This document shows positions 36,408 through 50,600 of a DNA stretch of 64,000 nucleotides, piece after piece. The notes under the pieces were generated by a model. It did no database searches. It was not told where the DNA came from and was given only the letters and a program-made list of their open reading frames with translations. This stretch comes from Bos javanicus (taxonomy: Eukaryota; Chordata; Mammalia; Artiodactyla; Bovidae), in NCBI RefSeq assembly GCF_032452875.1, contig NW_026893631.1, positions 744,001-808,000 of the forward strand, given 5' to 3'. Position 1 is the stretch's first letter, and each line of letters starts with the position of its first letter. The position numbers and the translations under genes were made by a program.

Positions 36408-39400
36408 CATGATCAGTGTATGATAGCAAACATGATCAGCGCATGATCAGTCACATGATCAGCGCCATTAAGTCACGTGATCACTACATGATAGTCATGT
36501 GATCAGTCCATGCTCAGTCACGGTATCAGTGCATGATCAGCCACGTGATCAGTGCATGATAGCCACGTGATCAGTGCATGATCAGCCACGTGATCAGTGC
36601 ATGATTGCACGTGATCAGTGCATGATCAGTCACGTGATCAGTGCATGATCAGGCACGTGATCAGTGCATGATCAGCCACGTGATCAGTGCATGATAGCCA
36701 CGTGATCAGTGCATGATCAGTCACCTGATGGGTGTATGATCAGTCACGTGACCAGTACATGGTAGCTACATGATCATTGCATGATCAGCCACGTGAGTAG
36801 TGCATGATAGCCACGTGATCAGTGCATGATCAGTCACGTGATCAGTGCATGATCAGTCATGTGATCAGTGCATGATCAGGCACGTGATCAGTGCATGATC
36901 AGCCACGTGATCAGTGCATGATAGCCACGTGATCAGTGCATGATCAGTCACGTGATCAGTGCATGATCAGTCACGTGATCAGTGCATGATAGCCACGTGA
37001 TCAGTGCATGATCAGCCACGTGATCAGTGCATGATAGCCACGTGATCAGTGCATGATCAGTCACGTGATCAGTGCATGATCAGCCACGTGATCAGTGCAT
37101 GATAGCCACGTGATCAGTGCATGATCAGTCACGTGATCAGTGCATGATCAGTCACGTGATCAGTGCATGATAGCTACGTGATCAGTGCATGATCAGCCAC
37201 GTGATCAGTGCATGATAGCCACGTGATCAGTGCATGATCAGTCACGTGATCAGTGCATGATCAGCCACGTGATCAGTGCATGATCAGCCACGTGATCAGT
37301 GCATGATAGCCACGTGATCAGTGCATGATCAGTCACGTGATCAGTGCATGATCAGTCACGTGACAGTGCATGATAGCCACGTGATCAGTGCATGATCAGC
37401 CACGTGATCAGTGCATGATAGCCACGTGATCAGTGCATGATCAGTCACGTGATCAGTGCATGATCAGTCACGTGATCAGTGCATGATCAGCCACGTGATC
37501 AGTGCATGATCAGTCACGTGATCAGTGCATGGTAGCTACGTGATCAGTGCATGATCAGCCACGTGAGCAGTGCATGATAGCCACGTGATCAGTGCATGAT
37601 CAGTCACGTGATCAGTGCATGATCAGTCACGTGATCAGTGCATGATCATTTACGTGATCAGTGCATGATCAGTCACGTGACCAGTATATGGTAGCTACGT
37701 GATCAGTGCATGATCAGCCACGTGATCAGTGCATGATAGCCACGTGATCAGTGCATGATCAGTTACGTGAGCAGTGTATGATCAGCCACGTGATCAGTGC
37801 ATGAGTGCCACGTGATCAGTGCATGATCAGTCACGTGACAGTGTGTGATCAGCCACGTGATCAGTGCATGATCAGCCACGTGATCAGTGCATGATAGCCA
37901 CGTGATCAGTGCATGATCAGTCACGTGATCAGTGCATGATCAGCCACGTGATCAGTGCATGATAGCCACGTGATCAGTGCATGATCAGCCACGTGATCAG
38001 TGCATGATCAGTCACGTGATCAGTGCATGATAGCTGCGTGATCAGTGCATGATCAGCCACGTGATCAGTGCATGATAGCCACGTGATCAGTGCATGATCA
38101 GTCACGTGATCAGTGCATGATCAGCCACGTGATCAGTGCATGATCAGTCACGTGATCAGTGCATGATCAGCCACGTGATCAGTGCATGATAGCCACGTGA
38201 TCAGTGCATGATCAGTCACGTGATCAGTGCATGATCAGTCACGTGATCAGTGCATGATCAGCCACGTGATCAGTGCATGATCAGTCACGTGATCAGTGCA
38301 TGATAGCTACGTGATCAGTGCATGATCAGCCACGTGATCAGTGCATGATAGCCACGTGATCAGTGCATGATCAGCCACGTGATCAGTGCATGATCAGCCA
38401 CGTGATCAGTGCATGATTGCCACGTGATCAGTGCATGATCAGTCACGTGATCAGTGCATGATCAGGCACGTGATCAGTGCATGATCAGCCACGTGATCAG
38501 TGCATGATAGCCACGTGATCAGTGCATGATCAGTCACGTGATCAGTGCATGATCAGTCACGTGACCAGTACATGGTAGCTACGTGATCATTGCATGATCA
38601 GCCACGTGATAGTGCATGATAGCCACGTGATCAGTGCATGATCAGTCACGTGATCAGTGCATGATCAGTCACGTGATCAGTGCATGATCAGCCACGTGAT
38701 CAGTGCATGATAGCCACGTGATCAGTGCATGATCAGTCACGTGATCAGTGCATGATCAGTCACGTGATCAGTGCATGATCAGCCACGTGATCAGTGCATG
38801 ATCAATTACGTGATCAGTGCATGATCAGTCACGTGATCAGTGCATGGTAGCTGCGTGATCAGTGCATGATCAGCCACGTGATCAGTGCATGATAGCCACG
38901 TGATCAGTGCATGATCAGTCACGTGATCAGTGCATGATCAGTCACGTGATCAGTGCATGATCAGCCACGTGATCAGTGCATGATCAGTCACGTGATCAGT
39001 ACATGGTAGCTGCGTGATCATTGCATGATCAGCCACGTTTCAGTGCATGATAGCCACGTGATCAGTGCATGATCAGCCACGTGATCAGTGCATGATCAGT
39101 CACGTGATACGTGTGTGATCAGCCACGTGATCAGTGCATGATATCCACGTGATCAGTGCATGATAGCCACGTGATCAGTGCATGATAGCCACGTGATCAG
39201 TGCATGATCAGTCACGTGATCAGTGCATGATCAGCCACGTGATCAGTGCATGATGAGTCACGTGATCAGTGCATGATCAATTACGTGATCAGTGCATGAT
39301 CAGTCACGTGACCAGTACATGGTTGCTACGTGATCATTGCATGATCAGCCACGTGATCAGTGCATGATAGCCACGTGATCAGTGCATGATCAGTCACGTG

Positions 39401-42400
39401 ATCAGTGCATGATCAGTCACGTGATCAGTGCATGATCATTTACGTGATCAGTGCATGATCAGTCACGTGACCAGTATATGGTACCTACGTGATCATTGCA
39501 TGATCAGCCACGTGAGCAGTGCATGATAGCCACGTGATCAGTGCATGATCAGTTACGTGAGCAGTGTATGATCAGCCACGTGATCAGTGCATGAGTGCCA
39601 CGTGATCAGTGCATGATCAGTCACGTGACAGTGTGTGATCAGCCACGTGATCAGTGCATGATCAGCCACGTGATCAGTGCATGATAGCCACGTGATCAGT
39701 GCATGATCAGTTACGTGATCAGTGTATGATCAGCCACGTGATCAGTGCATGATCAGACACGTGATCAGTGCATGATCAGCCACGTGATCAGTGCATGATA
39801 TCCACGTGATCAGTGCATGATCAGTCACGTGATCAGTGTATGATCAGCCACGTGATCAGTGCATGATCAGTCACGTGATCAGTGCATGATCAATTACGTG
39901 ATCAGTGCATGATCAGTCACGTGACCAGTACATGGTTGCTACGTGATCATTGCATGATCAGCCACGTGAGCAGTGCATGATAGCCACGTGATCAGTGCAT
40001 GATCAGTCACGTGATCAGTGCATGATCAGTCACTGATCAGTGCATGATCATTTACGTGATCAGTGCATGATCAGTACGTGACCAGTATATGGTAGCTACG
40101 TGATCATTGCATGATCAGCCACGTGATCAGTGCATGATAGCCACGTGATCAGTGCATGATCAGTCACGTGATCAGTGCATGATCAGCCACGTGATCAGTG
40201 CATGAGTGCCACGTGATCAGTGCATGATCAGTCACGTGACAGTGTGTGATCAGCCACGTGATCAGTGCATGATCAGCCACGTGATCAGTGCATGATAGCC
40301 ACGTGATCAGTGCATGATCAGTTACGTGATCAGTGTATGATCAGCCACGTGATCAGTGCATGATAGCCACGTGATCAGTGCATGATCAGTCACGTGATCA
40401 GTGCATGATCAGTCACGTGATCAGTGCATGATAGCTACGTGATCAGTGCATGATCAGCCACTGATCAGTGCATGATAGCCACGTGATCAGTGCATGATAG
40501 CCACGTGATCAGTGCATGATCAGTCACGTGATCAGTGCATGATCAGCCACGTGATCAGTGCATGATAGCCACGTGATCAGTGCATGATAGCCACGTGATC
40601 AGTGCATGATCAGCCACGTGATCAGTGCATGATAGCCACGTGATCAGTGCATGATCAGTCACGTGATCAGTGCATGATCAGGCACGTGATCAGTGCATGA
40701 TCAGCCACGTGATCAGTGCATGATAGCCACGTGATCAGTGCATGATCAGTCACGTGATCAGTGCATGATCAGTCACGTGACAGTGCATGGTAGCTACATG
40801 ATCAGTGCATGATCAGCCACGTGATCAGTGCATGATAGCCACGTGATCAGTGCATGATCAGTCACGTGATCAGTGCATGATCAGTCACGTGATCAGTGCA
40901 TGATCAGCCACGTGATCAGTGCATGATCAGCCACGTGATCAGTGCATGATAGCCACGTGATCAGTGCATGATCAGTCACGTGATCAGTGCATGATCAGTC
41001 ACGTGATCAGTGCATGATCAGTCACGTGATCAGTGCATGATCAGCCACGTGATCAGTGCATGATCAGTCACGTGATCAGTGCATGATAGCACGTGATCAG
41101 TGCATGATCAGCCACGTGATCAGTGCATGATAGCCACGTGATCAGTGCATGATAGCCACGTGATCAGTGCATGATCAGTCACGTGATCAGTGCATGATCA
41201 GCCACGTGATACGTGTGTGATCAGCCACGTGATCAGTGCATGATGAGCCACGTGATCAGTGCATGATCAATTACGTGATCAGTGCATGATCAGTCACGTG
41301 ACCAGTACATGGTTGCTACGTGATCATTGCATGATCAGCCACGTGAGCAGTGCATGATAGCCACGTGATCAGTGCATGATCAGTCACGTGATCAGTGCAT
41401 GATCAGTCACGTGAACAGTGCATGATCATTTACGTGATCTGTGCATGATCAGTCACGTGACCAGTATATGGTAGCCACGTGATCATTGCATGATCAGCCA
41501 CGTGAGCAGTGCATGATAGCCACGTGATGTGTGCATGATCAGTTACGTGAGCAGTGTATGATCAGCCACGTGATCAGTGCATGAGTGCCACGTGATCAGT
41601 GCATGATCAGTCACGTGACAGGTGTGTGATCAGCCACGTGATCAGTGCATGATCAGCCACGTGATCAGTGCATGATAGCCACGTGATCAGTGCATGATCA
41701 GTTACGTGATCAGTGTATGATCAGCCACGTGATCAGTGCATGGTCAGACACGTGATCAGTGTATGATCAGCCACGTGATCAGTGCATGATATCCACGTGA
41801 TCAGTGCATGATCAGTCACGTGATCAGTGCATGATCAGTCACGTGATCAGTGCATGATCAGCCACGTGATCAGTGCATGATCAGCACGTGATCAGTGCAT
41901 GATCAGCCACGTGATCAGTGCATGATAGCCACGTGATCAGTGCATGATCAGTCACGTGATCAGTGCATGATCAGTCACGTGATCAGTGCATGATCAGCCA
42001 CGTGATCAGTGCATGATCAGCCACGTGATCAGTGCATGATCAATTACGTGATCAGTGCATGATCAGTCACGTGATCAGTGCATGATAGCTGCGTGATCAG
42101 TGCATGATCAGCCACGTGATCAGTGCATGATAGCCACGTGATCAGTGCATGATAGCCACGTGATCAGTGCATGATCAGTCACGTGATCAGTGCATGATCA
42201 GTCACGTGATCAGTGCATGATAGCCACGTGATCAGTGCATGATCAGCCACGTGATCAGTGCATGATAGCCACGTGATCAGTGCATGATCAGTCACGTGAT
42301 CAGTGCATGATAGCTACGTGATCAGTGCATGATCAGCCACGTGATCAGTGCATGATAGCCACGTGATCAGTGCATGATCAGTCACGTGATCAGTGCATGA

Positions 42401-45400
42401 TCAGTCACGTGATCAGTGCATGATCAGCCACGTGATCAGTGCATGATCAGCCACGTGATCAGTGCATGATCAATTACGTGATCAGTGCATGATCAGTCAC
42501 GTGACCAGTACATGGTAGCTACGTGATCATTGCATGATCAGCCACGTGATCAGTGCATGATAGCCACGTGATCAGTGCATGATCAGTCACGTGATCAGTG
42601 CATGATCAGCCACGTGATCAGTGCATGATCAGTCACGTGATCAGTGCATGATATAGACGTGATCAGTGCATGATCAGTCACGTGATCAGTGCATGATCAG
42701 CCACGTGATCAGTGCATGATAGCCACGTGATCAGTGCATGATAGCCACGTGATCAGTGCATGATCAGTCACGTGATCAGTGCATGATCAGCCACGTGATC
42801 AGTGCATGATAGCCACGTGATCAGTGCATGATCAGTCACGTGATCAGTGCATGATCAGTCACGTGATCAGTGCATGATCAGCCACGTGATCAGTGCATGA
42901 TCAGCCACGTGATCAGTGCATGATCAGTCACGTGATCAGTGCATGATCAGCCACGTGATCAGTGCATGATCAGTCCCGTGATCAGTGCATGATCAGCCAC
43001 GTGATCAGTGCATGATAGCCACGTGATCAGTGCATGATCAGTCACGTGATCAGTGCATGATCAGCCACGTGATCAGTGCATGATCAGTCACGTGATCAGT
43101 GCATGATCAGCCACGTGATCAGTGCATGATCAGTCACGTGATCAGTGCATGATCAGACGTGATCAGTGCATGATCAGTCACGTGATCAGTGCATGATAGC
43201 CACGTGATCAGTGCATGATCAGTCACGTGATCAGTGCATGATCAGTCACGTGATCAGTGCATGATAGCTACGTGATCAGTGCATGATCAGCCACGTGATC
43301 AGTGCATGATAGCCACGTGATCAGTGCATGATCAGTCACGTGATCAGTGCATGATCAGCCACGTGATCAGTGCATGATCAGTCACGTGATCAGTGCATGA
43401 TCAGTCACGTGATCAGTGCATGATAGCTACGTGATCAGTGCATGATCAGCCCGTGATCAGTGCATGATAGCCACGTGATCAGTGCATGATAGCCACGTGA
43501 TCAGTGCATGATCAGTCACGTGATCAGTGCATGATCAGTCACGTGATCAGTGCATGATCAGTTACGTGATCAGTGCATGATCAGTCACGTGATCAGTATA
43601 TGGTAGCTACGTGATCATTGCATGATCAGCCACGTGATCAGTGCATGATAGCCACGTGATCAGTGCATGATCAGTCACGTGATCAGTGCATGATCAGCCA
43701 CGTGATCAGTGCATGAGTGCCACGTGATCAGTGCATGATCAGTCACGTGATCAGTGCATGATCAGCCACGTGATCAGTGCATGATCAGCCACGTGATCAG
43801 TGCATGATAGCCACGTGATCAGTGCATGATCAGTCACGTGATCAGTGCATGATCAGCCACGTGATCAGTGCATGATCAGACACGTGATCAGTGCATGATC
43901 AGCCACGTGATCAGTGCATGATAGCCACGTGATCAGTGCATGATCAGTCACGTGATCAGTGCATGATCAGCCACGTGATCAGTGCATGATCAGTCACGTG
44001 ATCAGTGCATGATCAGCCACGTGATCAGTGCATGATCAGTCACGTGACCAGTGCATGATAGCTACGTGATCAGTGCATGATCAGCCACGTGATCAGTGCA
44101 TGATAGCCACGTGATCAGTGCATGATCAGTCACGTGATCAGTGCATGATTGCTACGTGATCAGTGCATGATCAGCCACGTGATCAGTGCATGATAGCCAC
44201 GTGATCAGTGCATGATCAGTCACGTGATCAGTGCATGATCAGTCACAGATCAGTGCATGATCAGTCACGTGATCAGTGCATGATCAGTCACGTGATCAGT
44301 GCATGGTAGCTACGTGATCAGTGCATGATCAGCCACGTGATCAGTGCATGATAGCCACGTGATCAGTGCATGATCAGTCACGTGATCAGTGCATGATGCC
44401 ACGTGATCAGTGCATGATCAGTCACGTGATCAGTGCATGATCAGCCACGTGATCAGTGCATGATCAGCCACGTGATCAGTGCATGATAGCCACGTGATCA
44501 GTGCATGATCAGTCACGTGATCAGTGCATGATCAGCCACGTGATCAGTGCATGATAGCCACGTGATCAGTGCATGATCAGTCACGTGATCAGTGCATGAT
44601 CAGTCACGTGATCAGTGCATGATCAGCCACGTGATCAGTGCATGATCAGTCACGTGATCAGTGCATGATAGCCACGTGATCAGTGCATGATCAGCCACGT
44701 GATCAGTGCATGATAGCCACGTGATCAGTGCATGATAGCCACGTGATCAGTGCATGATCAGTCACGTGATCAGTGCATGATCAGCCACGTGATCAGTGCA
44801 TGATAGCCACGTGATCAGTGCATGATCAGTCACGTGATCAGTGCATGATCAGCCACGTGATCAGTGCATGATTGCCACGTGATCAGTGCATGATCAGTCA
44901 CGTGATCAGTGCATGATCAGTCACGTGATCAGTGCATGATCAGCCACGTGATCAGTGCATGATAGCCACGTGATCAGTGCATGATCAGTCACGTGATCAG
45001 TGCATGATCAGTCACGTGATCAGTGCATGTAGCTACGTGATCAGTGCATGATCAGCCACGTGATCAGTGCATGATAGCCACGTGATCAGTGCATGATCAG
45101 CCACGTGATCAGTGCATGATCAGTCACGTGATCAGTGCATGATCAGTCACGTGATCAGTGCATGATCAGGCACGTGATCAGTGCATGATCAGCCACGTGA
45201 TCAGTGCATGATAGCCACGTGATCAGTGCATGATCAGTCACGTGATCAGTGCATGATCAGTCACGTGATCAGTGCATGATCAGCCACGTGATCAGTGCAT
45301 GATCAGCCACGTGATCAGTGCATGATCAGTCACGTGATCAGTGCATGATAGCTGCGTGATCAGTGCATGATCAGCCACGTGATCAGTGCATGATAGCCAC

Positions 45401-46528
45401 GTGATCAGTGCATGATCAGTCACGTGATCAGTGCATGATCAGCCACGTGATCAGTGCATGATCAGTCACGTGATCAGTGCATGATAGCTGCGTGATCAGT
45501 GCATGATCAGCCACGTGATCAGTGCATGATAGCCACGTGATCAGTGCATGATCAGCCACGTGATCAGTGCATGATCAGTCACGTGATCAGTGCATGATCA
45601 GTCACGTGATCAGTGCATGATCAGCCACGTGATCAGTGCATGATCAGTCACGTGATCAGTGCATGATAGCTACGTGATCAGTGCATGATCAGCCACGTGA
45701 TCAGTGCATGATAGCCACGTGATCAGTGCATGATAGCCACGTGATCAGTGCATGATCAGCCACGTGATCAGTGCATGATAGCCACGTGATCAGTGCATGA
45801 TCAGTCACGTGATCAGTGCATGATCAGTCACGTGATCAGTGCATGATAGCTACGTGATCAGTGCATGATCAGCCACGTGATCAGTGCATGATAGCCACGT
45901 GATCAGTGCATGATCAGTCACGTGATCAGTGCATGATCAGCCACGTGATCAGTGCATGATCAGTCATGTGATCAGTGCATGATCAGCCCGTGATCAGTGC
46001 ATGATCAGTCCCGTGATCAGTGCATGATCAGCCACGTGATCAGTGCATGATAGCCACGTGATCAGTGCATGATCAGTCACGTGATCAGTGCATGATCAGT
46101 CACGTGACAGTGCATGGTAGCTACGTGATCAGTGCATGATCAGCCACGTGATCAGTGCATGATAGCCACGTGATCAGTGCATGATCAGTCACGTGATCAG
46201 TGCATGATCAGCCACGTGATCAGTGCATGTCAGTCATGTATCAGTGCATGATAGCCCGTGATCAGTGCATGATCAGTCCCGTGATCAGTGCATGATCAGC
46301 CACGTGATCAGTGCATGATAGCCACGTGATCAGTCACATGATCAGTGCATGATCAGCCACGTGATCAGTGCATGATCAGCCACGTGATCAGTGCATGACA
46401 ATCACGTGATCAGTGCATGATCAATCACGTGATCAGTGCATGATCAGCCACGTGATCAGTGCATGATCAGTCACGTGATCAGGTGTGTGATCAGCCACGT
46501 GAACAGTGCATGCTCAGTCACGTGATCA
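36408..46528 (+). repeat. Long satellite stretch between blocks 13 and 14
   Basis: 10.1 kb of main array without a divergent block. Markers include CACCTGATGGGTG at 36722, CACGTTTCAGTGC near 39036, TGGTACCTACG at 39479, ATATAGACGTG at 42651, GATCAGACGTG at 43151 and two TCATGTRATC / CCCGTG cassettes at 45964 and 46234. The last ones are shared with the macro-repeats to the right, so this part looks like an older relative of them. No gene was seen. Confidence 0.92.
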
Positions 46529-46722
46529 GGGCCTGCTGAGCTGCGTGATTCCTGTCTGCTCATCTGCTTGACAATTGCCAGCTGTGCTGCATAATTCCTG
46601 CCTGCTCATCTGCTTGATTATTGCCAGCTGAGCAGCATGATTCCTCACAGCTGAGTTCCATGATTATTGCCTGCTGACTGATTCGTGCCTACTCAGCTCT
46701 TTGTTCATTGCCTCCAGAGGCA
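46529..46722 (+). repeat. Divergent block 14, shortened mosaic (194 bp)
   Basis: This block is 45 bp shorter than type II. Units 3 and 4 (23+22 bp) are missing, as expected from unequal exchange between the near-identical units 2 and 4. It mixes lineages: the 4-bp deletion and GCATAATTCC are type II, but GATTCCTCACAGC and TAGCAAACATG in the flank are type I. It is the last block in the window. Confidence 0.92.
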
Positions 46723-47643
46723 CATGATCAGTGTATGATAGCAAACATGATCAGCACATGATCAGTCACATGATCAATGCATGATAAGCCACGTGATCAG
46801 TGCATGATCAGTCACGTGATCAGTGCATGATCAGTCATGTGATCAGTGCATGGTAGCCACGTGATCATGCATGATCAGCCACGTGATCAGTGCATGATAG
46901 CCACGTGATCAGTGCATGATCAGTCACGTGATCAGTGCATGATAGCACGTGATCAGTGCATGATCAGCCACGTGATCAGTGCATGATCAGTCACGTGATC
47001 AGTGCATGATCAGTCACGTGATCAGTGCATGATCAGCCACGTGATCAGTGCATGATCAGTCACGTGATCAGTGCATGATAGCTACGTGATCAGTGCATGA
47101 TCAGCCACGTGATCAGTGCATGATAGCCACGTGATCAGTGCATGATCAGCCACGTGATCAGTGCATGATCAGTCACGTGATCAGTGCATGATCAGCCACG
47201 TGATCAGTGCATGATCAGTCACGTGATCAGTGCATGATAGCCACGTGATCAGTGCATGATCAGCCACGTGATCAGTGCATGATAGCCACGTGATCAGTGC
47301 ATGATCAGCCACGTGATCAGTGCATGATCAGTCACGTGATCAGTGCATGATCAGCCACGTGATCAGTGCATGATCAGTCACGTGATCAGTGCATGATAGC
47401 CACGTGATCAGTGCATGATCAGCCACGTGATCAGTGCATGATAGCCACGTGATCAGTGCATGATCAGCCACGTGATCAGTGCATGATCAGTCACGTGATC
47501 AGTGCATGATCAGCCACGTGATCAGTGCATGATCAGCCACGTGATCAGTATGATCAGCCACGTGATCAGTGCATGATCAGCCACGTGATCAGTGCATGAT
47601 CAGTTACGTGATCAGTGCATGATCAGTCACGTGATCAGTGCAT

Positions 47644-50600
47644 GGTAGCTACGTGATCATTGCATGATCAGCCACGTGATCAGTGCATGATAGCCACGTG
47701 ATCAGTGCATGATCAGTCACGTGATCAGTGTATGATCAGCCACGTGATCAGTGCATGAGTGCCACGTGATCAGTGCATGATCAGTCACGTGATCAGTGCA
47801 TGATCAGCCACGTGATCAGTGCATGATCAGCCACGTGATCAGTGCATGATAGCCACGTGATCAGTGCATGATCAGTCACGTGATAGTGTGTGATCAGCCA
47901 CGTGATCAGTGCATGATCAGTCACGTGATCAGTGCATGATCAATTACGTGATCAGTGCATGATCAGTCACGTGACCAGTACATGGTTGCTACGTGATCAG
48001 TGCATGATCAGCCACGTGATCAGTGCATGATAGCCACGTGATCAGTGCATGATCAGTCACGTGATCAGTGCATGATCAGTCACTGATCAGTGCATGATCA
48101 TTTACGTGATCAGTGCATGATCAGTCACGTGACCAGTATATGGTAGCTACGTGATCATTGCATGATCAGCCACGTGATCAGTGCATGATAGCCACGTGAT
48201 CAGTGCATGATCAGTTACGTGATCAGTGCATGATCAGCCACGTGATCAGTGCATGAGTGCCACGTGATCAGTGCATGATCAGTCACGTGACAGTGTGTGA
48301 TCAGCCACGTGATCAGTGCATGATCAGCCACGTGATCAGTGCATGATCAGTCACGTGATCAGTGCATGATCATCCACGTGATCAGTGCATGATCAGTCAC
48401 GTGATCAGTGCATGATCAGACGTGATCAGTGCATGATCAGTCACGTGATCAGTGCATGATAGCCACGTGATCAGTGCATGATCAGTCACGTGATCAGTGC
48501 ATGATCAGCCACGTGATCAGTGCATGATCAGCCACGTGATCAGTGCATGATCAGCCACGTGATCAGTGCATGATAGCCACGTGATCAGTGCATGATCAGT
48601 CACGTGATAGTGTGTGATCAGCCACGTGATCAGTGCATGATGAGTCACGTGATCAGTGCATGATCAATTACGTGATCAGTGCATGATCAGTCACGTGACC
48701 AGTACATGGATGCTACGTGATCATTGCATGATCAGCCACGTGATCAGTGCATGATAGCCACGTGATCAGTGCATGATCAGTCACGTGATCAGTGCATGAT
48801 CAGTCACGTGATCAGTGCATGATCATTTACGTGATCTGTGCATGATCAGTCACGTGACCAGTATATGGTAGCCACGTGATCATTGCATGATCAGCCACGT
48901 GATCAGTGCATGATAGCCACGTGATCAGTGCATGATCAGTTACGTGAGCAGTGTATGATCAGCCACGTGATCAGTGCATGAGTGCCACGTGATCAGTGCA
49001 TGATCAGTCACGTGACAGTGTGTGATCAGCCACGTGATCAGTGCATGATCAGCCACGTGATCAGTGCATGATAGCCACGTGATCAGTGCATGATCAGTTA
49101 CGTGATCAGTGTATGATCAGCCACGTGATCAGTGCATGGTCAGACACGTGATCAGTGTATGATCAGCCACGTGATCAGTGCATGATATCCACGTGATCAG
49201 TGCATGATCAGTCACGTGATCAGTGCATGATCAGTCACGTGATCAGTGCATGATCAGCCACGTGATCAGTGCATGATCAGGCACGTGATCAGTGTATGAT
49301 CAGCCACGTGATCAGTGCATGATAGCCACGTGATCAGTGCATGATCAGTCACGTGATCAGTGCATGATCAGTCACGTGATCAGTGCATGATCAGCCACGT
49401 GATCAGTGCATGATCAGCCACGTGATCAGTGCATGATCAATTACGTGATCAGTGCATGATCAGTCACGTGATCAGTGCATGATAGCTACGTGATCAGTGC
49501 ATGATCAGCCACGTGATCAGTGCATGATAGCCACGTGATCAGTGCATGATAGCCACGTGATCAGTGCATGATCAGTCACGTGATCAGTGCATGATCAGTC
49601 ACGTGATCAGTGCATGATAGCCACGTGATCAGTGCATGATCAGCCACGTGATCAGTGCATGATAGCCACGTGATCAGTGCATGATCAGTCACGTGATCAG
49701 TGCATGATCAGCTGCGTGATCAGTGCATGATCAGCCACGTGATCAGTGCATGATAGCCACGTGATCAGTGCATGATCAGTCACGTGATCAGTGCATGATC
49801 AGTCACGTGATCAGTGCATGATCAGCCACGTGATCAGTGCATGATCAGCCACGTGATCAGTGCATGATCAATTACGTGATCAGTGCATGATCAGTCACGT
49901 GACCAGTACATGGTAGCCGTGATCATTGCATGATCAGCCACGTGATCAGTGCATGATAGCCACGTGATCAGTGCATGATCAGTCACGTGATCAGTGCATG
50001 ATCATCCACGTGATCAGTGCATGATCAGTCACGTGATCAGTGCATGATATAGACGTGATCAGTGCATGATCAGTCACGTGATCAGTGCATGATCAGCCAC
50101 GTGATCAGTGCATGATAGCCACGTGATCAGTGCATGATAGCCACGTGATCAGTGCATGATCAGTCACGTGATCAGTGCATGATCAGCCACGTGATCAGTG
50201 CATGATAGCCACGTGATCAGTGCATGATCAGTCACGTGATCAGTGCATGATCAGTCACGTGATCAGTGCATGATCAGTCACGTGATCAGTGCATGATCAG
50301 CCACGTGATCAGTGCATGATCAATTACGTGATCAGTGCATGATCAGTCACGTGACCAGTGCATGGTAGCTACGTGATCATTGCATGATCAGCCACGTGAT
50401 CAGTGCATGATAGCCACGTGATCAGTGCATGATAGCCACGTGATCAGTGCATGATCAGTCACGTGATCAGTGCATGATCAGCCACGTGATCAGTGCATGA
50501 TAGCCACGTGATCAGTGCATGATCAGCCACGTGATCAGTGCATGATCAGCCACGTGATCAGTGCATGATTGCCACGTGATCAGTGCATGATCAGTCACGT

